A stretch of DNA of 64,000 bases from Rhodocyclales bacterium. Lineage in GTDB: Bacteria > Pseudomonadota > Gammaproteobacteria > Burkholderiales > Rhodocyclaceae. The stretch covers positions 62,001 to 126,000 of the forward strand of contig JACRMV010000005.1 of the NCBI GenBank assembly GCA_016235025.1. The letters are read 5' to 3'. The translations under genes and the position numbers were made by a program. Every line of letters begins with the position of its first letter. Position 1 is the stretch's first letter. This document shows positions 54,380 through 64,000 of this stretch, piece after piece. The notes beneath the pieces were generated by a model. That model was not told the DNA's origin. It worked only from the letters and a program-made list of their open reading frames with translations, and made no database searches.

Positions 54380-54625
54380 ATGAGCATTGAACATCATGAT
54401 CTGCATCACGAGTTTCCGGAACATTCCGAGGCTATCCGGGAACTGAAGTTGAATAACAAACACTTTGCCCGATTGTTTGATGAGTACCATGTGCTGACCT
54501 CCCAGGTCGAGGCACTCGAGACCCGTGATTTGCCGGTAGGCGATGTGGCGTTCGAAGATATGAAGAAGCAGCGTTTCCGCTTGAAAGATGAGCTTTACCG
54601 GATGCTCCAGAGCGAAACGGCCTGA
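54380..54625 (+). CDS. YdcH/DUF465-family small protein
   Basis: 81 residues, a helical hairpin-like protein (LKLNNKHFARLFDEYHVLTSQVEALE and MKKQRFRLKDELYRML), typical of the YdcH/DUF465 family. The function is unknown. It is six bases after aroC with GAAAGGATG upstream, so likely in the same operon. Confidence 0.9.
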   Translation: MSIEHHDLHHEFPEHSEAIRELKLNNKHFARLFDEYHVLTSQVEALETRDLPVGDVAFEDMKKQRFRLKDELYRMLQSETA

Positions 54626-54642
54626 GTCCTGGAGCTCGACGC

Positions 54643-55842
54643 ATGAAATCGCCGGCACGCACTGCCGGCGGTGTTTTTTGGGGACAGGGTACATGCCTGG
54701 CAATCGCATATTTTTGGTACTTTGCCTGCATCGGCGCGTTTCAGCCCTATTTCAGCCTCTACCTGCAATCGCTTGATTTTTCCGCTTCGCGGATTGCCCT
54801 GTTGATGTCGCTGGGGCAGCTGATGCGGCTTCTGGCGCCCTTGTTCTGGGGTTGGCTGGCCGATCATCTGGGTCACCGTGTGCGCATCATCGGTGGCGCA
54901 TCAGCTGCTGCCTTCGCCAGTTTCCTGCTGTTGTTCTGGGTTCGGGACTTCGCCGGTCTTTTTGTCAGCCTGATCGTCCTCCATTTCTTCTGGAGCGCTT
55001 CGCTGCCTTTGATCGACGCGTTGACGCTCGGTCACCTTGCCACCCATCCCGAGCGCTATGGGCGCATTCGCCTCTGGGGCTCGATCGGGTTTATTGCCGC
55101 TGTCATGGCCGTTGGCTCGTCGCTGGATGTGTGGCCGGTCCAGGCTGTGCTCTGGATCAGTGGCGGCTTGCTGCTGGCTGCCTTGTTGAGCGTGGCGGGT
55201 TTGCGCGAGATCGAATTGGCGACCTCGCATGTCAAGGTGTGCATGGTGCAGGTGTTACGGCAGCGGAAAGTGGTCGTGTTGCTGGCGACGGGGTTTTTCA
55301 TGATTGCGGCGCATGGCGCGCTGTATGTTTTTTATTCGATCCATCTGGCGGCCCATGGGTATAGCAAGACGGTGATCGGCTTCCTGTGGACCTTGGGCGT
55401 GGTGGCGGAGATTCTGGTGTTTCTGGTCATGCCGCGGCTTGCTGCACGGATGCCCCTGCGCCGGATACTGCTTATCTGCCTTGCCCTGGCTGCTGTGCGG
55501 TTTGCGGTGATCGGGTGGGGGGCGGATATTCTCGTCCTGTTGCTGTTTGCGCAGTTGCTGCATGGCGCGAGCTTTGGTGCGCACCATGCGGCCACGGTGG
55601 CCGCGCTCAACCGCTGGTTCGCTCCGGCCCAGCAGGCGCGTGCCCAGGCACTGTATGGCAGCGTGGCCTACGGCGCGGGCGGGTTGAGTGGCGCCTTGCT
55701 GGCGGGCGCCCTGTGGGACGCGGCCGGGGCGGGTGTGACTTTCAGCGCCGCTGCGCTGCTGGCGCTGATGGGCTGGTTGCTGGTCTGGCGCGGCATTGCA
55801 CCTGAAATTCCACCTGAAACGGACGGATGGGCTGTGCGATAA
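54643..55842 (+). CDS. Major facilitator superfamily transporter (MFS_1-like, HcaT type)
   Basis: 399 residues and about twelve membrane helices. [37 protein letters not shown] at the N-terminus and [37 protein letters not shown] in the first half match the MFS_1-like subgroup that includes the putative 3-phenylpropionate transporter HcaT. The substrate cannot be stated. It is 17 bases after the DUF465 gene; the 3' end lies 29 bases before leuC. Confidence 0.88.
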   Translation: MKSPARTAGGVFWGQGTCLAIAYFWYFACIGAFQPYFSLYLQSLDFSASRIALLMSLGQLMRLLAPLFWGWLADHLGHRVRIIGGASAAAFASFLLLFWVRDFAGLFVSLIVLHFFWSASLPLIDALTLGHLATHPERYGRIRLWGSIGFIAAVMAVGSSLDVWPVQAVLWISGGLLLAALLSVAGLREIELATSHVKVCMVQVLRQRKVVVLLATGFFMIAAHGALYVFYSIHLAAHGYSKTVIGFLWTLGVVAEILVFLVMPRLAARMPLRRILLICLALAAVRFAVIGWGADILVLLLFAQLLHGASFGAHHAATVAALNRWFAPAQQARAQALYGSVAYGAGGLSGALLAGALWDAAGAGVTFSAAALLALMGWLLVWRGIAPEIPPETDGWAVR

Positions 55843-55871
55843 TTGCCCGCTTCGAAGCTGCTGCTGAAATC

Positions 55872-57278
55872 ATGTCAAAAACGCTTTACGACAAACTCTG
55901 GGAAAGCCATGTCGTCCATACCGAAGAGGATGGAACGGCGCTGCTTTATATCGATCGGCACCTAGTGCATGAGGTAACCAGTCCGCAGGCGTTCGAGGGG
56001 CTGCGGCTGGCTGGCCGCAAACCATGGCGGGTGTCCTCCATTGTCGCCACCGCGGATCACAACACGCCGACAACACACTGGGAACGTGGCATCGAAGATC
56101 CGGTTGCGCGCCAGCAGATCGAGACGCTCAATGCCAATATCCGTGAAGTCGGCGCCCTGGCCTTTTTCCCGTTCAAGGACAAGCGGCAGGGCATCGTCCA
56201 TGTCATCGGCCCGGAAAACGGCGCCACACTGCCGGGCATGACCGTGGTCTGTGGCGATTCGCATACCTCGACGCACGGCGCTTTTGCGTGCCTGGCACAC
56301 GGTATCGGCACCTCCGAGGTCGAGCATGTGCTGGCTACGCAATGCCTGCTGCAGAAGAAATCGAAGACCCTGCTGGTCCGGGTCGAAGGAAAAGTCGGCG
56401 CTGGCGTGACGGCGAAGGACATCGCGCTGGCGCTGATCGGCAAGATCGGCACGGCCGGCGGCACCGGTTATGCAATTGAATTTGGCGGTGCAGCGATCCG
56501 GGCCCTGTCGATGGAGGGCCGCATGACGGTCTGCAATATGGCCATCGAGGCCGGTGCGCGGGTCGGCTTCGTTGCGGTGGACGAAACGACCATTGCCTAT
56601 CTCAGGGGCCGTCCGTTCTCCCCCAAGGGTGATGTGTGGGACAAGGCGGTGGCCTACTGGCGCACTCTGGTGTCCGATGAAGACGCAAAATTCGATGCGG
56701 TGGTCGAACTCGATGCTCGCCAGATCATCCCGCAGGTGACCTGGGGCACGTCGCCGGAAATGGTTACCGGTATCGATGGAATGGTTCCTGCCCCCGAGGA
56801 TTTCAGCGACCCGGTCAAGCGTGAAGGCGTGGCGCGAGCGCTGGCCTACATGGGGCTGACACCGCGCACGCCGATCCAGCAGATCAAGGTCGACAAGGTC
56901 TTCATCGGCTCGTGCACCAACTCGCGGATCGAGGATTTGCGTGCGGCGGCGGCGGTCGCCCGAGGGCGCCATATTGCCACCAATGTGAAGCTGGCCCTGG
57001 TAGTGCCTGGCTCCGGGCTGGTCAAGCAACAGGCCGAAGACGAAGGGCTGGACAAGGTCTTTCTGGCGGCCGGGTTTGAGTGGCGCCAGCCAGGATGTTC
57101 GATGTGCCTGGCGATGAATGACGATCGCCTTTCACCTGGCGAGCGTTGCGCTTCAACGTCGAATCGCAATTTTGAAGGGCGGCAGGGCGCCGGCGGCCGC
57201 ACGCACCTGCTCAGTCCCGCCATGGCGGCGGCGGCGGCAATTGCCGGCCATTTTGTCGATGTTCGTGAACTACTGTAA
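55872..57278 (+). CDS. leuC: 3-isopropylmalate dehydratase, large subunit
   Basis: 468 residues from ATG 55872; the 15 upstream in-frame residues are not family-like. FIGSCTNSR supplies the first Fe-S cysteine and CSMCLAMN the other two; [33 protein letters not shown] is the substrate-binding block. With LeuD it isomerises isopropylmalate in leucine synthesis. First gene of leuC-entericidin-leuD-leuB-asd. The segment [12 protein letters not shown] coincides with a dispersed repeat copy; homologues have a similar sequence here, so the protein is intact. Confidence 0.97.
   Translation: MSKTLYDKLWESHVVHTEEDGTALLYIDRHLVHEVTSPQAFEGLRLAGRKPWRVSSIVATADHNTPTTHWERGIEDPVARQQIETLNANIREVGALAFFPFKDKRQGIVHVIGPENGATLPGMTVVCGDSHTSTHGAFACLAHGIGTSEVEHVLATQCLLQKKSKTLLVRVEGKVGAGVTAKDIALALIGKIGTAGGTGYAIEFGGAAIRALSMEGRMTVCNMAIEAGARVGFVAVDETTIAYLRGRPFSPKGDVWDKAVAYWRTLVSDEDAKFDAVVELDARQIIPQVTWGTSPEMVTGIDGMVPAPEDFSDPVKREGVARALAYMGLTPRTPIQQIKVDKVFIGSCTNSRIEDLRAAAAVARGRHIATNVKLALVVPGSGLVKQQAEDEGLDKVFLAAGFEWRQPGCSMCLAMNDDRLSPGERCASTSNRNFEGRQGAGGRTHLLSPAMAAAAAIAGHFVDVRELL
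56390..56416 (+). repeat. Dispersed repeat copy inside leuC
   Basis: AAAAGTCGGCGCTGG, CGT, GACGGCGAA in frame, encoding KVGAGVTAK. It sits where LeuC homologues already have a GK-x-x-x-G-V/I-TAKD segment, so either the repeat overwrote a similar sequence or the match is partly convergent. Confidence 0.65.
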
Positions 57279-57288
57279 GGAGAAAAAA

Positions 57289-57408
57289 ATGTATCGCATT
57301 CTGACTGCTTTCGTTCTGATTTTCATTCTGTCCGCCTGCAATACGGTGGAGGGCATCGGCAAGGACATCAAGAAAGGTGGCGCAGCCATCGAGAAATCGA
57401 GCAAATAG
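57289..57408 (+). CDS. Entericidin-family small lipoprotein
   Basis: 39 residues. AAGGAG precedes ATG 57289. A hydrophobic signal ends in the lipobox ILSAC, followed by [19 protein letters not shown], the entericidin core. Family members are small envelope lipoproteins, originally described as an antidote/toxin pair in Escherichia coli. It lies between leuC and leuD; this placement occurs in many betaproteobacteria. Role here unknown. Confidence 0.92.
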   Translation: MYRILTAFVLIFILSACNTVEGIGKDIKKGGAAIEKSSK

Positions 57409-57413
57409 ACATA

Positions 57414-58052
57414 ATGGAAAAATTCATCAGGCATGAGGGTCTGGTGGTACCGCTCGACCGCGCCAACGTGGATACCGATGCCATCATCCCGAAGCAGTTC
57501 CTGAAGTCGATCAAGCGTTCCGGCTTCGGCCCGAATGCGTTCGATGAATGGCGTTACATGGATCACGGCGAGCCCGGCATGGACAATTCGCGCCGCGTAC
57601 GGAATCCGAATTTCGTCCTCAATCAGGAACGGTATCAGGGGGCGTCGATTCTCCTTGCGCGCGCCAACTTCGGCTGCGGTTCGTCGCGCGAGCATGCGCC
57701 GTGGGCCTTGCAGGATTTCGGTTTCCGCGCCATCCTGGCTGAATCGTTTGCCGACATATTTTTCAACAATTGTTTCAAGATCGGACTGCTGCCCATTGTT
57801 CTGCCCAAAGCAGAACTCGATGCGCTGTTTGGCTTGACCGAGCATACGCCGGGCTACCGGTTGACCGTGGATCTGCCCGGGCAGCGTGTTATTCGTCCCG
57901 ATGGCCACGCGATCGGGTTTGCAGTCGATGCGTTCCGCAAGGAATGCCTGCTCAATGGCTGGGATGATATCGGCCTCACGTTGCGGCACGAGGAAAAGAT
58001 TCGTGCGTTCGAGGCGCGCCGCCGTGTCGAACAGCCCTGGCTTTTTGTATAA
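57414..58052 (+). CDS. leuD: 3-isopropylmalate dehydratase, small subunit
   Basis: 212 residues. [25 protein letters not shown] at the N-terminus and [18 protein letters not shown] are the swivel-domain signatures. It pairs with LeuC. It begins five bases after the entericidin stop. Confidence 0.97.
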   Translation: MEKFIRHEGLVVPLDRANVDTDAIIPKQFLKSIKRSGFGPNAFDEWRYMDHGEPGMDNSRRVRNPNFVLNQERYQGASILLARANFGCGSSREHAPWALQDFGFRAILAESFADIFFNNCFKIGLLPIVLPKAELDALFGLTEHTPGYRLTVDLPGQRVIRPDGHAIGFAVDAFRKECLLNGWDDIGLTLRHEEKIRAFEARRRVEQPWLFV

Positions 58053-58061
58053 GGAATCAGG

Positions 58062-59117
58062 ATGAGAATCTGTGTTCTTCCGGGCGATGGCATTGGCCCC
58101 GAGATTGTCGCCGAAGCTGTGCGCGTGCTACGCGCGCTTGGTCTGTCGCTCGAATTCGCGGAAGCCCCGGTCGGCGGCGCCGCCTACCGCGCACTGGGGC
58201 ATCCCCTGCCTGAGTCGACGCTCGAACTGGCACGCCAGTCCGATGCCATCCTGTTCGGCGCGGTCGGCGATTTCAACCTCGACACGCTGCCGCGCGAACT
58301 GCGGCCGGAGCAGGCGATCCTGGGGCTGCGCAAGGCGTTCAACCTGTTCGCCAATTTCCGTCCGGCGCTGGTTTATCCCGAACTGGTGCACGCCTCGACG
58401 CTCAAGCCGGAAGTTGTCGCCGGTCTCGACATTCTCATCATCCGCGAACTGACCGGCGATATTTATTTTGGTCAGCCGCGCGGTATCCGTACGCTGGAAA
58501 ACGGCGTGCGCGAGGGCTTTGATACCATGCGCTATTCCGAGCCGGAGATCGAGCGTGTCGCCCATGTGGCGTTCCAGGCTGCGCGCAAACGCAACAAGCG
58601 CCTGTGTTCCGTCGATAAGGCAAATGTGCTCGATACCATGCAACTCTGGCGCGAGGTGGTCATCGCGGTCGGCAAGGAGTATCCGGACGTCGAGCTCAGT
58701 CATATGTATGTCGACAATGCGGCGATGCAGTTGCTCAAGAACCCGAAACAGTTCGACGTGATCGTGACCGGCAACATGTTCGGCGATATTCTCTCGGATG
58801 AAGCCTCGATGCTGACCGGCTCGATCGGATTGTTGCCTTCGGCCTCGCTCAACGAGAAGAATTTCGGCTTGTACGAGCCGATTCACGGATCGGCGCCGGA
58901 CATCGCCGGCAAGGGAATTGCCAATCCGCTGGCGACGATACTTTCGGCGGCGATGCTGCTACGCTTCAGCGGCGGCCTGAACGCGGCGGCCGAGCAGATT
59001 GAAACTGCAGTGAAGAGGGTATTGGCGCAAGGCTACCGTACCGGCGACATCGCCGAACCGGGGTTGCGGACAGTCGGGACAAGGGAAATGGGTGACGCCG
59101 TACTGGCGGCGCTGTAA
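58062..59117 (+). CDS. leuB: 3-isopropylmalate dehydrogenase
   Basis: 351 residues. [21 protein letters not shown] at the N-terminus and [27 protein letters not shown] are the family's NAD- and metal-binding blocks. It oxidises and decarboxylates 3-isopropylmalate. It is nine bases after leuD and 24 before asd. Confidence 0.97.
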   Translation: MRICVLPGDGIGPEIVAEAVRVLRALGLSLEFAEAPVGGAAYRALGHPLPESTLELARQSDAILFGAVGDFNLDTLPRELRPEQAILGLRKAFNLFANFRPALVYPELVHASTLKPEVVAGLDILIIRELTGDIYFGQPRGIRTLENGVREGFDTMRYSEPEIERVAHVAFQAARKRNKRLCSVDKANVLDTMQLWREVVIAVGKEYPDVELSHMYVDNAAMQLLKNPKQFDVIVTGNMFGDILSDEASMLTGSIGLLPSASLNEKNFGLYEPIHGSAPDIAGKGIANPLATILSAAMLLRFSGGLNAAAEQIETAVKRVLAQGYRTGDIAEPGLRTVGTREMGDAVLAAL

Positions 59118-59141
59118 TTCTTCAATCACGAGAGAACGGAT

Positions 59142-60251
59142 ATGAAACGAGTCGGTCTGGTAGGTTGGCGTGGCATGGTGGGTTCGGTGCTCATGCAGCG
59201 GATGCGTGAAGAGGGTGATTTTTCCCTGATCGAGCCGGTGTTTTTTACGACATCGAATCCGGGCGGCAAGGCGCCGGATTTCGGCAAGGAAGCGCCGCCG
59301 CTCAAGGATGCAAAGAATATCGACGAATTGAGGGCGATGGACATCATCATCACCTGCCAGGGCGGCGATTACACCACCGAAGTTTTTCCAAAGTTGCGCA
59401 CGGCTGGCTGGACCGGTCACTGGATCGATGCGGCCTCCAGCTTGCGCATGCAGGACGATGCGGTGATCATTCTTGATCCGGTGAATCGCGACGTGATCGA
59501 AAATAGCCTGGCACAGGGCGGCCGCAACTGGATTGGCGGCAATTGCACGGTGAGCCTGATGTTGATGGCGCTGGGCGGGCTGTTCAAGGCCGATCTGGTG
59601 GAATGGGCGACCTCGATGACCTATCAGGCGGCCTCGGGCGCTGGCGCCCAGAACATGCGCGAACTGCTCAACCAGATGGGCGAGGCGCATCGTGTCGTCA
59701 AAGGACTGCTCGACGATCCGGCATCGGCGATTCTCGACATCGACAAGGAAGTCGCGGGAATACTTCGTGACGAGAAATTTCCGGCGGCCAATTTCGGCGT
59801 GCCGCTCGCTGGATCGCTGATCCCATGGATCGACAAGGATCTGGGCAACGGTCAAAGCCGTGAGGAATGGAAAGGCGGCGCGGAGACCAACAAGATTCTC
59901 GGTCGTGGCAACACGCCGGTTCCGGTGGATGGCCTGTGCGTGCGCATCGGCGCCATGCGCTGCCATTCCCAGGCACTGACCATCAAGCTGAAAAAGGATG
60001 TCCCGCTTGATGAGATCAACGCCCTGCTGGCGGCGCATAATGACTGGGTCAAGGTGGTGCCCAACCAGCGTGACATCACCATGAAGGAGCTGACCCCCGT
60101 GGCTGTCACCGGGACCCTGAGCGTGCCGGTCGGCCGCCTGCGCAAGCTGGTCATGGGGCCGGAATACCTGTCGGCTTTCACGGTCGGTGATCAATTGCTC
60201 TGGGGCGCGGCAGAACCCCTGCGGCGCATGTTGCGCATCCTGTTGCATTGA
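59142..60251 (+). CDS. asd: Aspartate-semialdehyde dehydrogenase
   Basis: 369 residues. [17 protein letters not shown] is the NADP-binding opening and [17 protein letters not shown] holds the catalytic cysteine. It makes the common precursor of lysine (and so DAP for cell wall), threonine, methionine and isoleucine. It is at the end of the leu operon, before fimV. Confidence 0.97.
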   Translation: MKRVGLVGWRGMVGSVLMQRMREEGDFSLIEPVFFTTSNPGGKAPDFGKEAPPLKDAKNIDELRAMDIIITCQGGDYTTEVFPKLRTAGWTGHWIDAASSLRMQDDAVIILDPVNRDVIENSLAQGGRNWIGGNCTVSLMLMALGGLFKADLVEWATSMTYQAASGAGAQNMRELLNQMGEAHRVVKGLLDDPASAILDIDKEVAGILRDEKFPAANFGVPLAGSLIPWIDKDLGNGQSREEWKGGAETNKILGRGNTPVPVDGLCVRIGAMRCHSQALTIKLKKDVPLDEINALLAAHNDWVKVVPNQRDITMKELTPVAVTGTLSVPVGRLRKLVMGPEYLSAFTVGDQLLWGAAEPLRRMLRILLH

Positions 60252-60354
60252 TATTGCATACCGAGCCGCATACGTGTGAGAGTGCAGGTGAGCTTGCACG
60301 CTTAAGCCCATGATGTTATTTTGATAACCGTTGAAAGTTTCGCAGGGGGTGGCT

Positions 60355-63165
60355 GTGCTCAAAATTGATATGCGATATCGCCTGAAGGCGTCTGTCCTGG
60401 CTGTGGCGCTGGCCTCATTGCCATTTGCCGCCAGCGCAGCGGGGTTGGGCAGGATAACCGTGCTTTCGGCGCTTGGGCAGCCACTTAAGGCCGAGCTCGA
60501 GGTGTCTTCTACACGTGACGAAGATCAATCGCTGGTGGCGAAAGTGGCCTCAGCCGATGCATTCCGCCAGGCGGGTATCGAATACGTTCCAGCGCTGGCT
60601 ACCCTGCGATTTTCCCGTGATATCAAGGAGCGTGGCGGACGTCGTTATATCCAGATCACCACCGATCGGCCGCTGAACGAGCCGTTCATCGACATGCTGG
60701 TCGAATTGAGCTGGGCTTCCGGGCGGCTGGTGCGGGAGTACACCTTCCTGCTTGACCCCCCGGATCTTGCGCCGGTTGCTGCTCCGGCCCCGGTTGCAGC
60801 GCCGGAAGTGAAAGCCGTGACCAGGACTGAAGGTGCAACAGCCCAGCCCGTTGCGAAACCCTCCGTCCCCTCGACGGCAGAGGCAGTGCCGGCAGGTGAT
60901 GCGCGGCCGGCAGTAGCCAGGCCAGGGTCGGATATGAAAGCGGCCCCGGCGCCAGCAAAGAAAACCACCGAGAAGGTATCCGCGGCTTCTGTCACCCGCC
61001 ATAAAGTCGTCGCTGGCGACACGCTGAGCAAGATTGCTGGCCAGACCAAACCCGAAGGCGTCAGCCTCGACCAGATGCTGGTTACCTTGTTTCACAGCAA
61101 TCAAGAGGCGTTTGCCGGAAACAACATGAACCGCCTGATAGCGGGCAAGATACTTGTAATTCCTGACGCCCAGGAAGCCGGCAAGGTAACGGAAAATGAG
61201 GCGCATCGGGAGATCGTTGCGCAAGCTGCCGATTTCAATGCCTACCGGAAAAAACTGGCGGCAGCCGTCGCCGTGAAGCCCGCCAGGGAAGAGAGCGCGA
61301 AGCAGGTTGCCAGCGGCAAGATTGCCCCCAGGGTAGAAGATAAAGCGGCGCCTGCAGTGAATGCGAAGGACAAGCTGGAGGTGTCCCGCACCGAGGTCGC
61401 CAAGAATGCAACGGATGGCAAGGGCAAGGCGTTGCAAAGCCGGATTGCGACGCTTGAAGAGGATTTGGTGGCGCGTGATCGGGCGCTTCAGGAGGCCAAT
61501 AGTCGCGCGGCCGATCTGGAGAAAAGCCTGAACAACATGAAAAAACTGGCGGAGTTGAAGAGCCAGTCCGGCGCAGCGCTTCAGCAGCAGGCGCAGCCAG
61601 CGAAGCCGGTTACCGCGCCGCCACCTCCCGCGCCTGCTCCAGTCAAGGCCCCAGAGCCGGAAAAACCCTTGCCGCCGGTTGCGGAAGCTTCCAAGCCTGC
61701 AGAGACTGCCAAACCAGCCGAGCCTGTGCAACCTGAACTCGCGCCCAAACCTGCTGCACCGAAGAAGCGGCCGCTTCCGCCGCCCGAGCCCGAGCCGGAA
61801 CCTGGATTCCTTGAAGAAAATGGTTTGCTGGTATTCGGTGGCGGCGGCATCATTGCCCTGCTGCTGGGATGGCTTGGTTTCTCCGCTTCGCGCAGGAAAC
61901 GCAAGATGGCCTTGGAGGCCGAGACCGGAACCGTCGCGAGTGATTTTTCTGCACACTCCGTATTCAGCACGCCGACTATTGCTCCCCCACCGGGAGACCT
62001 GGAGCCCAGCCAGTTCAGCGTAACCACCTCTGGAATGGCCGCCAGTGAGACGACGGACGCGGTTAGCGAAGCGGATACCTTCCTTGCCTTTGGTCGCGAG
62101 GCGCAAGCCGAAGAAGTGCTGCTTGCCGCACTGGAGAAGGAGCCTGAACGCCACGCGCTCTATCTGAAGCTGCTTGAGATTTATGCCGGACGCAGAAATC
62201 GTGCGCAGTTCGAGGCGTTGGCGAAGCGCTTCCATGTGCAAACCGGAGGCGTCGGGCCGGACTGGGAGAGAGTGCAGGTATTGGGGGCGGAGCTTGACCC
62301 GGAGAATGTGTTGTATCGGCCGGCCGCTGCCGCTGTCACGGTTGAGGAGGGCGCTGCTGGAACAGGGCTGGATGTTGCCGCCACCGCGGGCTTGGCGGCA
62401 GTAGCTTTGTCTGAATTGTCGGAAGTATCGGTTCGCCATGAAAGCGAATCTGCCCCGGTCGAACACAAGGACGTTGCGCCGGAGGCTGCGGCGATCAACT
62501 TCGATCTCGATCTGGACGCCAGCAGTGCGGGTGCCCCGGCAGCCCATCCCGGAGCAACACAGATTCTGTCGTCGTCGCCCGACATGTCGATGCTGGATTT
62601 TGATCTGGATTTGAACCCGCCCGAGGTGCCGACGAGCGTAGCGGTACCCTCAATGCCGTTGCACACTGAGTCGCCGCTGGAAGGCGAAGAAGTTGCGACA
62701 ACGGCCACTGATACCACAGGGACTGCAACTGCTCCGGCAAACACGGGGAGTATCGATTTCAATTTTGACCTGGAAGTGCCGGAGGCGACGCCAGTCCTAT
62801 CCGGAGGAGCGGCGGGTGGCGGCAGCAGTCATGACCTGGTGGCTCCGGCAGTTGCGGGACTCGATCTGTCATCGATCAGCCTGGAACTGGAGGCGCCCCC
62901 GGTTGCGACTGCCCCCGCATCACCTGCCGCAAATCTTCGCGAGCCGCTGCTTTTCCCCTCACCGGCGACCGCCTCCGTGCCTGTTAGTGAACCCATGACG
63001 GAGAGCGCCGACAATTCCGAGGTGGCCACCAAGCTTGAACTGGCGACTGCCTATGAGGAAATGGGAGACAAGGAAGGCGCCCGCGAGTTGTATCAGGAAG
63101 CCTTGATGGAAGGCAGTACCGCGCAAAAAGACATTGCGCGCGCCAAACTGGCTAGCCTGGCCTGA
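60355..63165 (+). CDS. fimV: FimV-family LysM protein
   Basis: 936 residues from GTG 60355 (GGGGGT just upstream); ATG at 60370 is an alternative. Order: signal peptide; FimV N-terminal domain (LGRITVLSALGQPLKAELEV); proline/alanine-rich linker; LysM domain (HKVVAGDTLSKIA, about residues 215-275) for peptidoglycan; coiled coil (about 365-405); Pro/Glu-rich stretch; a membrane helix (LVFGGGGIIALLLGWLGF); a long acidic cytoplasmic part; and a TPR-like C-terminal motif (TKLELATAYEEMGDKEGARELYQEAL). In Pseudomonas, FimV links peptidoglycan to type IV pilus and twitching functions. It is followed by a strong terminator. Confidence 0.93.
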   Translation: MLKIDMRYRLKASVLAVALASLPFAASAAGLGRITVLSALGQPLKAELEVSSTRDEDQSLVAKVASADAFRQAGIEYVPALATLRFSRDIKERGGRRYIQITTDRPLNEPFIDMLVELSWASGRLVREYTFLLDPPDLAPVAAPAPVAAPEVKAVTRTEGATAQPVAKPSVPSTAEAVPAGDARPAVARPGSDMKAAPAPAKKTTEKVSAASVTRHKVVAGDTLSKIAGQTKPEGVSLDQMLVTLFHSNQEAFAGNNMNRLIAGKILVIPDAQEAGKVTENEAHREIVAQAADFNAYRKKLAAAVAVKPAREESAKQVASGKIAPRVEDKAAPAVNAKDKLEVSRTEVAKNATDGKGKALQSRIATLEEDLVARDRALQEANSRAADLEKSLNNMKKLAELKSQSGAALQQQAQPAKPVTAPPPPAPAPVKAPEPEKPLPPVAEASKPAETAKPAEPVQPELAPKPAAPKKRPLPPPEPEPEPGFLEENGLLVFGGGGIIALLLGWLGFSASRRKRKMALEAETGTVASDFSAHSVFSTPTIAPPPGDLEPSQFSVTTSGMAASETTDAVSEADTFLAFGREAQAEEVLLAALEKEPERHALYLKLLEIYAGRRNRAQFEALAKRFHVQTGGVGPDWERVQVLGAELDPENVLYRPAAAAVTVEEGAAGTGLDVAATAGLAAVALSELSEVSVRHESESAPVEHKDVAPEAAAINFDLDLDASSAGAPAAHPGATQILSSSPDMSMLDFDLDLNPPEVPTSVAVPSMPLHTESPLEGEEVATTATDTTGTATAPANTGSIDFNFDLEVPEATPVLSGGAAGGGSSHDLVAPAVAGLDLSSISLELEAPPVATAPASPAANLREPLLFPSPATASVPVSEPMTESADNSEVATKLELATAYEEMGDKEGARELYQEALMEGSTAQKDIARAKLASLA

Positions 63166-63172
63166 CTTCTGA

Positions 63173-63210
63173 AACACTTCCGGCACAGGCCCGTGTCGGA
63201 AGTGTTTTCT
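63173..63210 (+). terminator. Rho-independent terminator after fimV
   Basis: AACACTTCCGGCAC and GTGTCGGAAGTGTT pair over 14 bases (one G-T wobble) around AGGCCC; the T-rich sequence TTTTCT at 63205-63210 overlaps and follows the end of the stem. It starts 8 bases after the fimV stop. Confidence 0.88.
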
Positions 63211-63232
63211 ACCCTGGCCCCGTCTTGCACGC

Positions 63233-63799
63233 ATGACACGTCCCCATCCAGTCAGCCTGATTCTGCTCTGGCTGGCGCTTCTGGTTGCCGCCACGCCTCG
63301 TAACGGGGCGCTGCTGGCATCGGTGTGCCTTATTCTTGTCATCTGGGCGGGTGTCAGCGCTCCGACACACCTGCGTCGATTGCTGCGCCGCAGCCGCTGG
63401 TTGCTGCTGACCCTGTTCATCCTGTTTGCCTGGATGACGCCGGGCACCCCCTTGTACTGGTTGCCGGGCGCGAGCATCGAAGGTGTGCATCTGGCTGCTG
63501 AAAACGCTGCCCGGCTGGTACTCGCGCTTGTTGCCCTGGCACTTGTGCTGCAGGCGCTGCCGTCAATCGAACTGGTGGCCGGCATTCGTTCCCTGCTGGC
63601 GCCGCTGGATTTGCTTGGCTTGCCGCGCGACCGAATCGCGGTACGGCTGGCGCTGACACTGGAAGAAGTTGAGCAGGCGCGCGGCGCGGCCAGTGTGACC
63701 GGAGACGTCCTGTACTTGCCGCAGACGAAGCCGGGTGTCAGCGATATCCTGCTCGGGCTGGCTGCTCTTGCCCTGGCCCTGACCGTGTGGCTGCCGTGA
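63233..63799 (+). CDS. CbiQ/EcfT-like integral membrane protein
   Basis: 188 residues with about five helices ([41 protein letters not shown] and others). It resembles the CbiQ/EcfT transmembrane subunits of energy-coupling factor transporters but is short. No ATP-binding or substrate-binding partner gene is adjacent, so transport function is unproven. It overlaps truA by four bases (GTGA). Confidence 0.72.
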   Translation: MTRPHPVSLILLWLALLVAATPRNGALLASVCLILVIWAGVSAPTHLRRLLRRSRWLLLTLFILFAWMTPGTPLYWLPGASIEGVHLAAENAARLVLALVALALVLQALPSIELVAGIRSLLAPLDLLGLPRDRIAVRLALTLEEVEQARGAASVTGDVLYLPQTKPGVSDILLGLAALALALTVWLP

Positions 63800-64000
63800 G
63801 AATTGCACTGGGTCTCGAATACGACGGTTCCGGCTTTTGCGGCTGGCAGGCTCAGGCCGGCGGCGGCTCGGTTCAGGATGCGCTGGAAACTGCAATTTCG
63901 GCCATCGCCGCGGCACCGACGCGCGTTGTCTGTGCCGGCCGCACCGATGCGGGAGTGCACGCGCTGGCGCAGGTGGTGCACTTCGACACCGGCGCCGAAC
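63796..64000 (+). CDS. truA: tRNA pseudouridine(38-40) synthase, N-terminal part, cut by window edge
   Basis: About 68 residues visible, from a GTG that overlaps the preceding stop codon. [16 protein letters not shown] is the TruA opening and [20 protein letters not shown] contains the catalytic aspartate. It modifies uridines 38-40 of the tRNA anticodon arm. It is not a pseudogene as far as visible; the rest lies outside the window. Confidence 0.95.
   Translation, partial: MRIALGLEYDGSGFCGWQAQAGGGSVQDALETAISAIAAAPTRVVCAGRTDAGVHALAQVVHFDTGAE

Noticed and set aside
58959-60362. A 467-residue open frame on the minus strand
   Set aside because: Antisense to asd and the end of leuB, which are well supported.
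60999-61023. A repeat-like AAAGTCGTCGCTGGCGACACG in fimV
   Set aside because: It encodes the conserved LysM motif KVVAGDTLS and differs from the core, so it is explained by the protein.
60550-62547. A 665-residue open frame on the minus strand
   Set aside because: Antisense to fimV; no recognisable domain and skewed composition.

Overview
The window reads as a chromosomal segment of a betaproteobacterium. The gene orders ppc / hemC-hemD-hemX-hemY, leuC-entericidin-leuD-leuB-asd-fimV-truA, and folD-purE-hemF are familiar in Rhodocyclales and Nitrosomonadales. Family-level placement (for example Rhodocyclaceae or Sterolibacteriaceae) is inference. Most genes are GC-rich housekeeping genes. The 24.5-46 kb stretch contains genes that look less GC-rich and uses more T-ending codons.

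Layout. 0-0.7 kb: end of a thiolase gene. 0.9-1.7 kb: a small secreted protein (called D1 here), possibly preceded by a scrap of a pmoB-like gene. 1.8-11.3 kb: C4 metabolism (pckG, maeB, ppc) with a patatin-like protein and the PBP7-type peptidase pbpG. 11.5-17.8 kb: tetrapyrrole genes hemCDXY, then hemF-purE-folD on the other strand. 17.8-24.4 kb: an EamA transporter, a MaoC hydratase, aroG, a GT39-type glycosyltransferase with a UbiA-family partner, and murJ.

24.5-34.3 kb is the centre of interest: a complete copper membrane monooxygenase operon (pmoC-pmoA-pmoB; the substrate could be methane, a short alkane or ammonia and cannot be read from sequence). It is flanked by three paralogous secreted, tail-anchored proteins (D2, D3, D4), a lipoprotein esterase, an EthD-family protein, copC, a copD fused to cytochrome c and a thioredoxin-like domain, and another small secreted protein. 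D2-D4, PmoB, CopC and the protein at 33789 all have predicted signal-peptide cleavage sites that would leave histidine as the first residue. That is the arrangement used for copper in PmoB, CopC and LPMOs. Upstream of pmoC lies a perfect FNR-type box, TTGAT-N4-ATCAA, spaced exactly as in a class II FNR-activated promoter.

34.3-46 kb: a membrane-inserted MutS-like ATPase, an M48 protease, phhB, rsgA, a WYL regulator and a methyltransferase. These are followed by a second accessory locus: a CoA-transferase, an orphan PmoC-like protein lacking several copper ligands, a DUF2189 membrane protein, a cysteine-rich protein and the divergent paralogue D5. 46-64 kb returns to housekeeping genes: orn, a second GT39 protein, rpmE, rho, trxA, fdxA, a CBS protein, fadD, aroC, a YdcH-like protein, an MFS transporter, leuCDB, asd, fimV, a CbiQ-like protein and the start of truA.

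A short dispersed repeat, with core AAAAGTCGGCGCTGG followed by about three variable bases and TACGGCGAA, occurs about ten times across the window. Copies lie both just after stop codons and inside genes. No tRNA, rRNA, CRISPR array or insertion sequence was recognised.
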